Of a DNA stretch of 64,000 nt, positions 27,591 through 36,338 are shown piece by piece. Source of the stretch: Clostridia bacterium (lineage in GTDB: Bacteria > Bacillota > Clostridia > UBA1381); contig JAFSXU010000058.1 in assembly GCA_017443895.1 (NCBI GenBank), positions 1-64,000 on the forward strand, read 5' to 3'. The first letter of the stretch is position 1; the number at the start of each line of letters is the position of its first letter. A program made the translations under genes and the position numbers. The notes under the pieces were generated by a model, which was not told the origin of the DNA, ran no database searches, and saw nothing but the letters and a program-made list of their open reading frames with translations.

Positions 27591-28513
27591 TATAGTCCGC
27601 CTCTTGATAATAAATACATAACCGCCATTCTGACTGCCACACCCGATGTTACCTGGTCATCAATCACACTTTGTTCCCCGTCAACAACCGATGATGAAAG
27701 CTCAACGCCACGGTTTACAGGTCCCGGGTGCATAAGGAGTGCGTCTTTTTTTGCAAGCTTTAGCCTATCTTCGTTTATGCCGAAATATTTATGGTATTCC
27801 CTCACGCTTGGGAACAGCCCCTTTTTCTGACGCTCTAACTGAATTCTAAGTCCCATTACAACATCTGCATCCTTTAAAGCCTCATCAACATCTGTTGTAA
27901 CCTTTACTCCCATATCCTCCATTTTTTGAGGCAGGAGCGTTGCAGGTCCTGCCACGCATACATCTGCGCCCATGGCATTTAAGCCGTAAATATTGGATCT
28001 TACAACACGGCTGTGGTATGCATCACCTACTATTGCAACCCGTAAGCCCTTGAAATTTTCAAACGAGCCTAAATGCTCATACATTGTAAGCATATCCAAA
28101 AGTGCCTGCGTAGGGTGTTCGTTCATTCCGTCGCCTGCATTTATAACCGATGCCGAAACTATCGGCGCAATAACATTGGGCGCTCCGCTCATACTGTGTC
28201 GCATTACCAAAATATCCGTACCCATAGCATTAAGCGTCCTTGCAGTGTCAATTAAGGTTTCTCCTTTTTGCACGGATGAACCCGATGCCGTAATATTTGC
28301 AGCGTTTGCGCTCATATATTTTGCGGCAAGTTCAAATGACATTCTTGTTCTTGTACTGTTTTCGTAGAATAAATTTACAACTGTCCTGCCTTGAAGGTGC
28401 GGTGTTTTTTTATTTGGCTGAGATAGGATAAGCTTCATTGTTTTTGCAGTATCTAATATGTTTTTAATGCTATCGGTGCTCATACCCTTAAGCCCTAATA
28501 AATCCTGCTTCAT
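27587..28513 (-). CDS. pyrB: Aspartate carbamoyltransferase, catalytic subunit
   Basis: 308-aa enzyme joining carbamoyl phosphate and aspartate, the committed step of pyrimidine synthesis. The carbamoyl-phosphate loop is [11 protein letters not shown]; further landmarks are [22 protein letters not shown] at the C-terminal end and the 80s-loop region GSSVQKGE. There is no pyrI regulatory gene, consistent with the Gram-positive, unregulated PyrB type. Start has AAGGAGG; it lies 3 bp after pyrR. Confidence 0.96.
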   Translation of the reverse strand: MKQDLLGLKGMSTDSIKNILDTAKTMKLILSQPNKKTPHLQGRTVVNLFYENSTRTRMSFELAAKYMSANAANITASGSSVQKGETLIDTARTLNAMGTDILVMRHSMSGAPNVIAPIVSASVINAGDGMNEHPTQALLDMLTMYEHLGSFENFKGLRVAIVGDAYHSRVVRSNIYGLNAMGADVCVAGPATLLPQKMEDMGVKVTTDVDEALKDADVVMGLRIQLERQKKGLFPSVREYHKYFGINEDRLKLAKKDALLMHPGPVNRGVELSSSVVDGEQSVIDDQVTSGVAVRMAVMYLLSRGGLY

Positions 28514-28516
28514 TGC

Positions 28517-29068
28517 TTATGCCTCCTTGTCATGAATTGTTACTTTTCCAATCCTGTTATCATTTATAATCTCTACATTTATGTATTCGTTCTTGGATGT
28601 AGGAACAAACCTTCCCGTATAGTCAGGGCTTATCGGCAATTCCCTGTTTCCACGGTCGATTAAAACCGCAAGCTCTATTCTGTCGGGTCGCCCCAAATCA
28701 AACAGCTCTTCAATTGCCGCACGGATAGTTCTTCCCGAAAACAAAACATCGTCAACAAGGATTATTTTCATACCCTCTATTGCAAAGGTAATATCACTCC
28801 CCATTACGACAGGATGTTCGTTAAGTCTTGTTAAATCATCTCTGTAGAATGTTATATCAAGACTGCCCACAGGAATATCAACACCCTCTATTTCCTTTAT
28901 GCTCCTCGCAATTTGATGCGCCAGCCGTACACCCTTTGTCTGGATACCGATAATAGCCATATCAAAAACGCCCTTGTTTCGCTCTGCTATTTCATAAGCC
29001 ATTCTGCTTATCGCACGCTCTGCCGTCTTTTCATCCATCAAAGTACTTTTTATTTCACCAATAGACAT
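28517..29068 (-). CDS. pyrR: PyrR, bifunctional pyr mRNA-binding attenuator / uracil phosphoribosyltransferase
   Basis: 183-aa PRTase-fold regulator. The PRPP loop is ILVDDVLFSGRTIRAA, and RGNRELPISPDYTGRFVPTS is the C-terminal PyrR signature. In Bacillus it binds pyr leader RNA when UMP is high and causes termination. The ATG at 29068 has AAGGAG about 11 bases upstream; a TTG three codons earlier is too close to that site. First gene of the operon. Its leader is only about 30 bases, so the usual upstream attenuator is missing. Confidence 0.94.
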   Translation of the reverse strand: MSIGEIKSTLMDEKTAERAISRMAYEIAERNKGVFDMAIIGIQTKGVRLAHQIARSIKEIEGVDIPVGSLDITFYRDDLTRLNEHPVVMGSDITFAIEGMKIILVDDVLFSGRTIRAAIEELFDLGRPDRIELAVLIDRGNRELPISPDYTGRFVPTSKNEYINVEIINDNRIGKVTIHDKEA

Positions 29069-29103
29069 CTTTATCAAAACTCCTTGTAAAAGACATTTTT
29101 ACC

Positions 29104-29132
29104 ATTATATAATAAAATATAGCTTTTGTCTA
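29104..29132 (-). promoter_or_regulatory. Sigma-A promoter of the pyr operon
   Basis: Minus strand: TAGACA (29127-29132), a 17-bp spacer, TATAAT (29104-29109). The predicted start near 29097 leaves roughly 30 bases before the pyrR ATG. The rest of 29133-29367 is AT-rich; a TTGACA at 29322-29327 upstream of the response regulator has no well-spaced -10 box. Confidence 0.7.
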
Positions 29133-29367
29133 TTATGATAAAATGTAAAATAATACAAAGTTACCACTAAATTTTGTAGCATTTAGAATAAAATTTCAAA
29201 AAAATACACAAAATATGAAATTAACACTTGCAGTATTTGTAGTTTTCTGATAAAATGATTACAATATTACTGAAATATGTTTACATTTGTTAGAAAATAG
29301 TGTAACACATAATAAAAATTCTTGACAAAAGATTAGTTTTATACACAGGAAAGGATATATACAAGTT

Positions 29368-30069
29368 ATGGACAGAACAATTTTAATCATAGAGGATGAA
29401 GAACATATAAACGAAATCCTTACAGTCCAGTTAAGCAACGCAGGGTACAAAACAATCAGCGCTTTTGACGGAATTAAAGGTCTTGAAATGGCGCTTAACG
29501 AAAATCCGGACTTAATTTTGCTTGATGTAATGCTCCCCGGCATGGACGGAAACGAGGTTTGCAGAAAGGTGCGGGAGAAGTCGAATGTGCCAATTATTAT
29601 GCTTACCGCCCGTGAGGATGAGGTTGATAAAGTGTTAGGTCTTGAGCTTGGCGCCGATGACTATATAACAAAGCCATACTCAACCCGTGAGCTTACTGCC
29701 CGTGTTAAGGCAAACTTAAGAAGAAGCGCTATTGACAATATACCGCAGACACAAAACACAGGCGACTTAAATACTATAATGTCGGGCGAACTTACGATAA
29801 ATGTTGAAAGATACGAGGTTTCAAAGAACGGTAAGGTTATTGATATTACTTTAAGAGAGTTTGAGCTTTTAAAATTCCTTGCTATGCAGCCTGATAAGAT
29901 TTTTTCAAGAGAAAAACTCCTCGAAAATGTTTGGGGCTACGAGTATTACGGCGATGTGAGAACGGTTGATGTAACCGTAAGGCGTTTGAGAGAGAAGATT
30001 GAAGACGACCCGAGTATGCCAAAATACATTATTACAAAACGAGGCGTTGGATATTATTTCAATAAATAA
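29368..30069 (+). CDS. OmpR/PhoB-family response regulator, WalR-like
   Basis: 233-aa regulator: receiver domain (acidic pocket E9-D10-E11, phosphoacceptor D53 in LILLDVMLPG, T in MLTARE, K in ITKPYSTREL) and a winged-helix DNA-binding domain ending in TVDVTVRRLREKIEDDP...RGVGYYF. The stretch DKVLGLELGADDYITKPYSTREL resembles WalR/YycF, the essential cell-wall regulator, and the next gene is a WalK-like kinase. A PhoP or ResD-type assignment is possible, as yycH/yycI are absent. A strong terminator separates it from the kinase. Confidence 0.9.
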   Translation: MDRTILIIEDEEHINEILTVQLSNAGYKTISAFDGIKGLEMALNENPDLILLDVMLPGMDGNEVCRKVREKSNVPIIMLTAREDEVDKVLGLELGADDYITKPYSTRELTARVKANLRRSAIDNIPQTQNTGDLNTIMSGELTINVERYEVSKNGKVIDITLREFELLKFLAMQPDKIFSREKLLENVWGYEYYGDVRTVDVTVRRLREKIEDDPSMPKYIITKRGVGYYFNK

Positions 30070-30080
30070 TCAGAATTATA

Positions 30081-30112
30081 AACCCCAAATTAGCTTTAAT
30101 TTGGGGTTTTGT
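30081..30112 (+). terminator. Intrinsic terminator between the response regulator and kinase genes
   Basis: AACCCCAAATTA (30081-30092), loop GCTT, TAATTTGGGGTT (30097-30108), then TTG. The 12-bp stem is perfect. It lies 11 bp after the regulator stop and before the kinase ribosome binding site. Confidence 0.8.
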
Positions 30113-30136
30113 ATATAAAATTTTGGGAGACAAATT

Positions 30137-31951
30137 ATGTTTAAGAGTATACGCTGGAAAATAACAGGCTTGTTCGTTATTCTGGTTGTAATAACGGAAA
30201 TTATTTTAAGCGCCTGTATATTGATTGGAACAGTTAATTACTTTCATAAGGATTTTAAGGAAACAATTTCTGAGGTATTTAATACCGATACTAAAAATGA
30301 GCTGTACGAGGCGGCAAAAACCGTTGCGGCTCCGCAGGAGTATGTGGATGTTAACAACAATGTAATAATAGATACATCATCACAGGAAACATTTGAAAAA
30401 ATCAAGTACATCATGGACTATAACATTTCAGGGCTTGCAATAAGCAAATCACGCTTTTATGCAATCCTTGACGGGAAGAGCGGAAATGTTGTATATTCCT
30501 CTAATAATATTGAGTCTGTGGAAAAAACAGCGGTTGTAAACAAAGCGCTTGAAGGTGAGGAAACAATAAAGGCTTCCATAAGCTCTCGGGTTATGGACTA
30601 TGCAATACCACTAAAATCAAATGACAATATTAAATATATTGTTTATGTAAATGACAACGAGCAAACACAAAACGATTTTGTGTATTCAATGCTTTTAATA
30701 ATGCTGTATATCATAGTTGCATCGGCAATAGTATCTGCCCTTATCGGAAACATTTTATCAAAATCCATTACAACGCCTATCCAGTCATTAACCGTAAACG
30801 CAAAAAAGCTTGCCGACGGAGATATGAGTGCTCTGTCCCCTGCCGAGAGTGATGATGAGATAGGGAATTTAACAAACTCGTTACTATACCTTGCAAACGC
30901 CAAGCGTGAAACAACGGAGGCGATACAGAACGAGAAAACAAAAGTTGAAACAATCCTTCAAAATATGAACGACGGTATTCTTGCCTTTGATATGAAGGGC
31001 AAGCTTATACATGTAAATCCCGAGGCAAAACGGCTTTTAAAGCGTGAGTACCTTGACGATATTGATTTTGACAGGTTCTTTAAGGAAATCAATGCAAATA
31101 TTTCATTGGGCGATTTGGTATATATGAAGCCAGATGTTTCGATTGAGCGTGAAATAAAGTTAGACGATCAGTATCTGCATCTTAGCTTTGCAAACTCAAT
31201 GACAAATAACAAGGTAAGCGGCGTAATAGTTCTTATACACGATATAACAAAGCAGGAGAAGCTTGAACACTCGCGTCGGGATTTTGTTGCAAATGTTTCG
31301 CACGAGTTAAGAACACCGCTTACAACTATAAAATCATATTCCGAAACACTTTCTTTGCCGAATATCAGTCGCGAGCAACAGGTTAGATTTGCAAATGTTA
31401 TTGTATCGGAAGCGGATAGGATGGCAAATATTATAAGCGATTTGTTGACATTATCAGAGCTTGACGAAAATCAGGCATATATTAAACCGTCTGAAAATAT
31501 AGATATTCGCAAGATGCTTGAAAACTTGGTTGATCGAATGAGCTTGCAGGCAAAGAAAAAAGAGCAGACTCTTACATACACCTCCATCACCGATGTTCCG
31601 ATTATAAAGGGTGATTACGGTTGTCTTGAAAGAGTATTTGTAAATATAATTTCAAACGCCTTAAAATACACACCAAACGGCGGTACTATTGAGGTCTTTT
31701 CAAGCAGAGTGTATTCTGATATTACAGTAAAGATAAAAGATACGGGTATAGGTATTCCTGCGGATAAATTACCGCACATTTTTGACCGTTTCTATAGAGT
31801 TGATAAGGCTCGAAACCGTGACACGGGCGGAACAGGACTTGGTCTTGCAATTGCAAAGCAGTCGCTTGAATCAAGTTTTAACGGCGGAATTAAAATAACA
31901 AGCGAATACAACAAGGGTACAGAGGTTACAATTACAATACCTGTAAAATAA
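30137..31951 (+). CDS. Membrane sensor histidine kinase, WalK-like
   Basis: 604-aa kinase with transmembrane helices at about 12-34 and 182-205 flanking an extracellular sensor, then HAMP (about 206-258), PAS (265-370), HisKA with phosphoacceptor His in VSHELRTPLTTI near 388, and HATPase_c with N box (NIISNALKYTP), G1 (DTGIGIP), F box and G2 (GTGLGLAI). This domain order and length match WalK/PhoR-type kinases of Firmicutes. Partner of the upstream regulator. GGGAG precedes the ATG. The extracellular ligand is unknown. Confidence 0.92.
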   Translation: MFKSIRWKITGLFVILVVITEIILSACILIGTVNYFHKDFKETISEVFNTDTKNELYEAAKTVAAPQEYVDVNNNVIIDTSSQETFEKIKYIMDYNISGLAISKSRFYAILDGKSGNVVYSSNNIESVEKTAVVNKALEGEETIKASISSRVMDYAIPLKSNDNIKYIVYVNDNEQTQNDFVYSMLLIMLYIIVASAIVSALIGNILSKSITTPIQSLTVNAKKLADGDMSALSPAESDDEIGNLTNSLLYLANAKRETTEAIQNEKTKVETILQNMNDGILAFDMKGKLIHVNPEAKRLLKREYLDDIDFDRFFKEINANISLGDLVYMKPDVSIEREIKLDDQYLHLSFANSMTNNKVSGVIVLIHDITKQEKLEHSRRDFVANVSHELRTPLTTIKSYSETLSLPNISREQQVRFANVIVSEADRMANIISDLLTLSELDENQAYIKPSENIDIRKMLENLVDRMSLQAKKKEQTLTYTSITDVPIIKGDYGCLERVFVNIISNALKYTPNGGTIEVFSSRVYSDITVKIKDTGIGIPADKLPHIFDRFYRVDKARNRDTGGTGLGLAIAKQSLESSFNGGIKITSEYNKGTEVTITIPVK

Positions 31952-31999
31952 ATCATAACTGTTATGCTTTATAATCATTACACATTAAACTCATTCATA

Positions 32000-32036
32000 A
32001 AAAACGGTGTTGCATTTTGCAACACCGTTTTTGTAT
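32000..32036. terminator. Bidirectional terminator between kinase and dut
   Basis: AAAAACGGTGTTGCA (32000-32014), loop TTT, and TGCAACACCGTTTTT (32018-32032): a perfect 15-bp stem with T runs on both strands, between convergent genes. Confidence 0.9.
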
Positions 32037-32038
32037 CC

Positions 32039-32542
32039 TTACTTACTTGTCGATCCAAAGCCACCGTCTCTTTTTGCGCTTACATCATCATCAAATGTTA
32101 TACCGTATTCAACGAAAATACCCTGACAAAATCCGTCTCCCGATTTTATTGACACAGTTTTATCCTCGTTTGAATCGTTTGTAATCTTAGCCATTATATG
32201 TCCCTCATTGGAGCTATAATAGTAGTCGCTGTCTATTATTCCAACGGTATTATTCATTTGAAGTCTGAATTTAAAGCCAAGCCCTGAGCGGGGATAGATT
32301 TTAAGCACCCATTCAGGCTCTATATAGCATCTGATACCGGTTGGAATTTTGACTGTTTCGCCCGGCTTTAGTGTAATGTCAATCGGGGCAAAGAAATCAT
32401 AGCCGGCAGAGCCAACCGTGGCACGAACAGGCAACTTTATCGAGTTATAAACCTCTTCCCCTCTGCCGTCAGAAAATGTATCCTCCCAATCGGCAACAAA
32501 CTGTTTAAGGCTTACTTTTTCAAATTTTGCAATTCTTTTCAT
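32039..32542 (-). CDS. dut: dUTP diphosphatase (dUTPase)
   Basis: 167-aa trimeric-type dUTPase that hydrolyses dUTP to dUMP, keeping uracil out of DNA. The five motifs appear in order: AGYDFFA, PRSGLGFK, GIIDSDYYY, a GDGFCQGIF version of motif 4 and the C-terminal RDGGFGSTSK arm. It is last in the operon nrdD-nrdG-dut (16 bp after nrdG), linking dNTP production with pool sanitation. Slightly divergent motif 3 and 4; activity still expected. Confidence 0.88.
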   Translation of the reverse strand: MKRIAKFEKVSLKQFVADWEDTFSDGRGEEVYNSIKLPVRATVGSAGYDFFAPIDITLKPGETVKIPTGIRCYIEPEWVLKIYPRSGLGFKFRLQMNNTVGIIDSDYYYSSNEGHIMAKITNDSNEDKTVSIKSGDGFCQGIFVEYGITFDDDVSAKRDGGFGSTSK

Positions 32543-32558
32543 AGTCCCAATACCTCTT

Positions 32559-33050
32559 TTATTTTACATGTAACACAATCTCGTTTAGTTTTAAGCTGTT
32601 TTTAACACTTATAACCTTTTGATTTGTGCTGCCGCGCCATGCAAGGTTTACATCTCTTAAATCCTTTTTATATTTTCCGTCTACCAATACATCAACCTTT
32701 TCCATTATGGGAAGATCCTTGACCTTGTCCCACTCATAGCCTGTGTATACCCATATGGTCTTATCAGGATATTTCTCTTTGATTTCATCAATAAGATTGG
32801 CAACCTCATCACGGTTATGTGTATGCAAAGGATCTCCGCCCGAGAAGGTTATACCTGAAATATAAGACTTATCAAGCTCGTCAAAAATTTCTTTTTTTGC
32901 GCTTTCGTCAAATTCTATGCCACCGTTTATATCCCATGTGATTGGATTTTGACATTCTGGACATTGATGCTCACATCCTGCAACCCAAAGAACTACACGA
33001 AGTCCATCGCCGTTTAGCATATCGTCTTTTGTAATATTATGATAACGCAT
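32559..33050 (-). CDS. nrdG: Anaerobic ribonucleotide reductase activating protein
   Basis: 163-aa radical SAM enzyme that installs the glycyl radical on NrdD. The cluster motif is C-x3-C-x2-C (CEHQCPEC, cysteines near 26, 30 and 33), followed by the SAM-contact motif SGGDPL. It overlaps the nrdD stop (TGATG). An upstream GTG at 33053 is an alternative start giving one more residue. Confidence 0.95.
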   Translation of the reverse strand: MRYHNITKDDMLNGDGLRVVLWVAGCEHQCPECQNPITWDINGGIEFDESAKKEIFDELDKSYISGITFSGGDPLHTHNRDEVANLIDEIKEKYPDKTIWVYTGYEWDKVKDLPIMEKVDVLVDGKYKKDLRDVNLAWRGSTNQKVISVKNSLKLNEIVLHVK

Positions 33051-35167
33051 CACATACTTTTCCTTTCGGCAATTTCAGCCATCTTTGCCTCGTTAAGACG
33101 GGTATCGCCTTTTACTCTTGAATATGAAAGATAGCCGTTCATTCTGTCAATCTTTGTAAGGTTTGAGCTTCCGCATATCGGGCAAACATCCATTTCAAGC
33201 TCCTCATGACCGCAGTCGTCACAGTATGCCAATGACAAGTTTACACCCTCATAAAAGCCCATTGCCATTGCCCTTCTTATAAGAGTTTTAATAGCCTCTT
33301 TGTTATAGCTTATCGGATATCTGCAATACTGGATTTTTCCGCCGTTTGATAAATTCCAAAATCTGTTTTCCAAATCCTGCTTTTGGATTGGAGTTATATC
33401 CTCACTTACATGGCAGTGGAAGCTGTTTGAAACATACGGACGGTCAGATACATTTTCAACTATTCCGTACTTCTTTCTAAACTGTGTTACCTGTAAACCG
33501 CATAACGACTCGGCAGGAGTGCCGTAGATTGCATACAGCTTTCCGTCCTCTTTCTTAAACTGAGCAATCTTTTCGTTGATATGCTCAAGTACCTTTACCG
33601 CAAAATCGCCGTCTTCTACAAGTGATTTTTTATTATGTAATTCCTGAAGCTCATTAAATGCCGTTATACCGAATGATGCGGTTGCACTCTTTAATAAAGG
33701 CTTAATTTTGTCCGTAAGCTTTAGGTGTCCGCCGTAGAAACCACCCTCGCAATATGCAAGCGGATTGGTTGATGCACGCATCTCGCCCAAGTAATCGTAT
33801 GTCCTTAAATGCAGTTTTCTTATAAGCTCTAAGTAATAGTCAAGAACCTCATAAAAATCCTTGCTCTCCTGCTGTGCCTTTGCATAAATCATAGGCAAGT
33901 GCAAGGATACGGCTCCTATATTAAATCTACCCACAAAAACAGGTGTATCATTTTCATCAGCAGGCTCTATACCGCCTCTTTCATACCATGGCGACAAGAA
34001 CGCACGGCATCCCATAGGTGATATAACCTTGCCGTATTTTTTATACATTGACGGAACATATCCCTCGCCCGTTAACGAAAGCCAGTCAGGGTACATTGTT
34101 CTTGACGAACACTCAACGCCCGCTTCAAATACATCTTCAAGCTCACCGCCCGGTCCGTGGAGCTTTTCATCATATAAGAATACAATTTTCGGGAACAATA
34201 CAGGCTTTTTATGTCCTGCCTTGCCCTGACCCTCCATATGAACCTTTAGCATTGCCTTTGTTGCCATTTTTGCAAAATGACCCGTTCCGATACCTGCCGT
34301 TACGGTAATAAACGGATAATCTCCACGGCTTGATGAAACGGAGTTAAATTTATATTCCCAGCCCTGGAAGCCCTGTTCCATTTCCTTTTGAACATCAGAC
34401 TCGGCTACCTCTTTTGATTTTTCTTCGCCAAGCCCCAAATCCATATACTTTTTATAGTATCTGTCATACGATTTCTGCGCATAAGGCTCTAATATAAGTT
34501 CAACATTTGGCACTGTAAAACCGCCGTACTGCTGTGATGCTGCGGATAATACAATATCACCGATTACATCAAATGCAGTGTCTAAGGTCTTTGGTTCGTT
34601 ATACCAAAGGTTTCCCATTTCAAAACCGCCCGTTAAAACAGTTTTAACATCAAACAGGCAACAGTTCATTGTATCACGGCGCGCAGACATATCGTGAATG
34701 TAAATATATCCGTCACGAATTGCCTGTAATTCCTCAGTTGTTAAGAAAAACTTTTTATAAAGCTCTTTATTTAACTGGTTAAATATAAGACTTCTCTTTG
34801 TTGATACAAGCGCAGAGTCGGTATTTGAATTTTCCTTATCGCCTATGTACATAATAGACTGGCTTTTTTTGTAAACCTCGTCAAGCATTTGTACAAAGTC
34901 CTGTTTATAGTTACGGTAATCTCTGTAGCTCTTTGCAACCTTTGGATTAACCCTCTCTAAAGCTCCCTCAACTATATTATGCATCTGGGCAATTTCGATA
35001 TCCTCCTTGCCCATTTTTCTTGCTTCATCTTCAACAAATTTACAGATAAAATCCAATTCCTCGTCCGTAAATTCTATTAACGCACGGTTTGCCGATTTAT
35101 TAACCGCAACAATTACTTTTTGAACATTAAATTCTTCTTTCGTGTTATCTTTCTTTACTACATACAT
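33050..35167 (-). CDS. nrdD: Anaerobic (class III) ribonucleoside-triphosphate reductase
   Basis: 705-aa oxygen-sensitive reductase making dNTPs from NTPs. An N-terminal ATP-cone (VVKKDNTKEEFNVQKVIVAV) is followed by the glycyl-radical barrel, a zinc site with two CxxC pairs (CDDCGHEE, CPICGSS), and the radical loop RMNGYLSYSR with Gly about 678. I start at ATG 35167, downstream of a GGAAAGGGG site; the longer frame has no support. Strictly anaerobic life fits. Operon nrdD-nrdG-dut. An NrdR box lies between promoter and gene. Confidence 0.96.
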   Translation of the reverse strand: MYVVKKDNTKEEFNVQKVIVAVNKSANRALIEFTDEELDFICKFVEDEARKMGKEDIEIAQMHNIVEGALERVNPKVAKSYRDYRNYKQDFVQMLDEVYKKSQSIMYIGDKENSNTDSALVSTKRSLIFNQLNKELYKKFFLTTEELQAIRDGYIYIHDMSARRDTMNCCLFDVKTVLTGGFEMGNLWYNEPKTLDTAFDVIGDIVLSAASQQYGGFTVPNVELILEPYAQKSYDRYYKKYMDLGLGEEKSKEVAESDVQKEMEQGFQGWEYKFNSVSSSRGDYPFITVTAGIGTGHFAKMATKAMLKVHMEGQGKAGHKKPVLFPKIVFLYDEKLHGPGGELEDVFEAGVECSSRTMYPDWLSLTGEGYVPSMYKKYGKVISPMGCRAFLSPWYERGGIEPADENDTPVFVGRFNIGAVSLHLPMIYAKAQQESKDFYEVLDYYLELIRKLHLRTYDYLGEMRASTNPLAYCEGGFYGGHLKLTDKIKPLLKSATASFGITAFNELQELHNKKSLVEDGDFAVKVLEHINEKIAQFKKEDGKLYAIYGTPAESLCGLQVTQFRKKYGIVENVSDRPYVSNSFHCHVSEDITPIQKQDLENRFWNLSNGGKIQYCRYPISYNKEAIKTLIRRAMAMGFYEGVNLSLAYCDDCGHEELEMDVCPICGSSNLTKIDRMNGYLSYSRVKGDTRLNEAKMAEIAERKSM

Positions 35168-35236
35168 TATCCATTTTCCCCTTTCCTTGTAAACTATATC
35201 AAATTTCCCGTCCAAAATTATATAATTAACCACCAA

Positions 35237-35252
35237 ACACTATATATTGTGG
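35237..35252. promoter_or_regulatory. NrdR box upstream of nrdD
   Basis: ACACTATATATTGTGG matches 15 of 16 positions of the NrdR palindrome ACACwATATATwGTGT. NrdR is the zinc-finger/ATP-cone repressor of ribonucleotide reductase genes. The box lies about 15-30 bases downstream of the predicted transcription start. Only one clear box is visible, whereas pairs are usual. Confidence 0.8.
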
Positions 35253-35272
35253 TTTGTGATACTGTATTGCCT

Positions 35273-35301
35273 ATTATAGCACCTATATTTGCCATTTTCA
35301 A
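35273..35301 (-). promoter_or_regulatory. Sigma-A promoter of nrdD-nrdG-dut
   Basis: Minus strand: TTGAAA (35296-35301), a 17-bp spacer, TATAAT (35273-35278). Confidence 0.7.
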
Positions 35302-35479
35302 TTACAGGTGCTTTACAAATACACCCTTAATTTTACAGTTATGTAACACAAAATTACGAACATTTGTTTTTATATTTTCATATTAGCACCTTTTTATGGA
35401 TATGTCAACATTATTTTCATGGTTTTTTGTTGTAACAATTGTAAAATAATATTTAAAGAAAATTTACGGCGGTGATATT

Positions 35480-35704
35480 TTGAAAATAATTTATAAAGCA
35501 ATTTTATTTTATGTACTTTTAATTATAGAAAAAAACATGAACGACTTTTTGTCCGCTTTGATAGACAAAAAAATTAAAAACCACACTCCCCTTACATCGG
35601 GCTTTGTGATTTTTAATTCTAATTTGTTATATAAAATACGAAAAAAAACAATTCTCTTAAAGCATACCTTGGACAACCGTATATACCTTGATAATAGCGA
35701 ATAA
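35480..35704 (+). CDS. Doubtful 74-aa ORF in AT-rich intergenic sequence
   Basis: A TTG start preceded by GGCGGTGAT opens a 74-aa frame with a hydrophobic N-terminus (KIIYKAILFYVLLII) and a basic middle. No family was recognised, and its 3' part overlaps the antisense mobile-element remnant. Between 35302 and 35480 I see only AT-rich sequence. Confidence 0.2.
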   Translation: MKIIYKAILFYVLLIIEKNMNDFLSALIDKKIKNHTPLTSGFVIFNSNLLYKIRKKTILLKHTLDNRIYLDNSE

Positions 35705-35826
35705 CTATCTTTTGCATGGTGTTTTCGTATAGCTGTGATACTTTCTTATTGCCGTCCGTATCATCTGCAAAGCTGTCATTTTCATTTACAAACTGGAATT
35801 TTACTTGTCCGTTTCCATTTCCATTT
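35629..35826 (-). pseudogene. Remnant of a phage/conjugative-element polyprotein gene
   Basis: A minus-strand frame without a start codon encodes FVNENDSFADDTDGNKKVSQ followed by LYENTMQK, a phrase I associate from memory with large polyvalent proteins of phages and conjugative elements in gut Firmicutes. After that the reading becomes unlike coding sequence until a stop. A similar phrase (VANENDTFVDRDGN) ends the fragment at 36339, which suggests two decayed copies. Confidence 0.4.
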
Positions 35827-36070
35827 GTTCCCCGTTCTCGTCCAAAAGCCCCTCTGCCCTCATCCTTTCGGCCAACTTCTGCATTTCTACTGCCTCTTCC
35901 ATTAGTTTCTCCTGCGTTGCGTTCGGATTATCTCTTATGTACAGTGCCATTGCCCCTTGTGCGGCTTCGTCCTCCAGTGCGAGTATTATAAACAGAATAG
36001 CCGCCTCGTCTAACCTCATCGCTCCCAACAACTGCGTTAATGAGACTTGAAATTTCGTTAAATGTTCCAT
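35801..36070 (-). CDS. Small helical protein of the mobile-element remnant
   Basis: 89 aa: MEHLTKFQVSLTQLLGAMRL... then a helical, Glu-rich C-terminus with LMEEAVEMQKLAERMRAEG. Not recognised. It overlaps the 3' part of the 120-aa frame by 143 bases in another phase, so one of the two may be wrong or frameshifted. It lies between fragments of a mobile-element polyprotein and may be cargo of the same element. Confidence 0.4.
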   Translation of the reverse strand: MEHLTKFQVSLTQLLGAMRLDEAAILFIILALEDEAAQGAMALYIRDNPNATQEKLMEEAVEMQKLAERMRAEGLLDENGEQMEMETDK

Positions 36071-36290
36071 TATTAAGCACCCCCTTTATTTCGTTTGCTA
36101 TATCTTTGTTAGCATAGTCAATTTTTGCAAGCATATTATAGTGATTAAATACACCGTCCTCATATATGTATAAAAAGTGGCTTTTATCAGTTACTACACT
36201 CTGATACTGCAAACCTTCGTGCGTTTTATAGGGCTTGTAATAATTGGTACTTATTCTTGACATTACCAAAGCCCACTCGTTTCTACTCAT
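35928..36290 (-). CDS. 120-aa protein of the mobile-element remnant
   Basis: Starts MSRNEWALVMSRISTNYYK and includes SHFLYIYEDGVFNHYNMLAK and a charged, Gly/Arg-rich tail. I do not recognise the family. Low-complexity tail overlaps the following 89-aa frame. Its position between two polyprotein fragments supports a mobile-element origin. Confidence 0.45.
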   Translation of the reverse strand: MSRNEWALVMSRISTNYYKPYKTHEGLQYQSVVTDKSHFLYIYEDGVFNHYNMLAKIDYANKDIANEIKGVLNNGTFNEISSLINAVVGSDEVRRGGYSVYNTRTGGRSRTRGNGTVHKR

Positions 36291-36338
36291 TTTTATTCCG
36301 GTTGGCGAATATCTTATTTTTGTACTATAAGTATACCC

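Noticed and set aside
29078-29100. PyrR attenuator before pyrR
   Set aside because: The leader is too short and contains no anti-antiterminator or terminator.
29322-29327. Consensus TTGACA before the response regulator as its promoter
   Set aside because: No -10 element at 16-18 bp; the real promoter was not identified.
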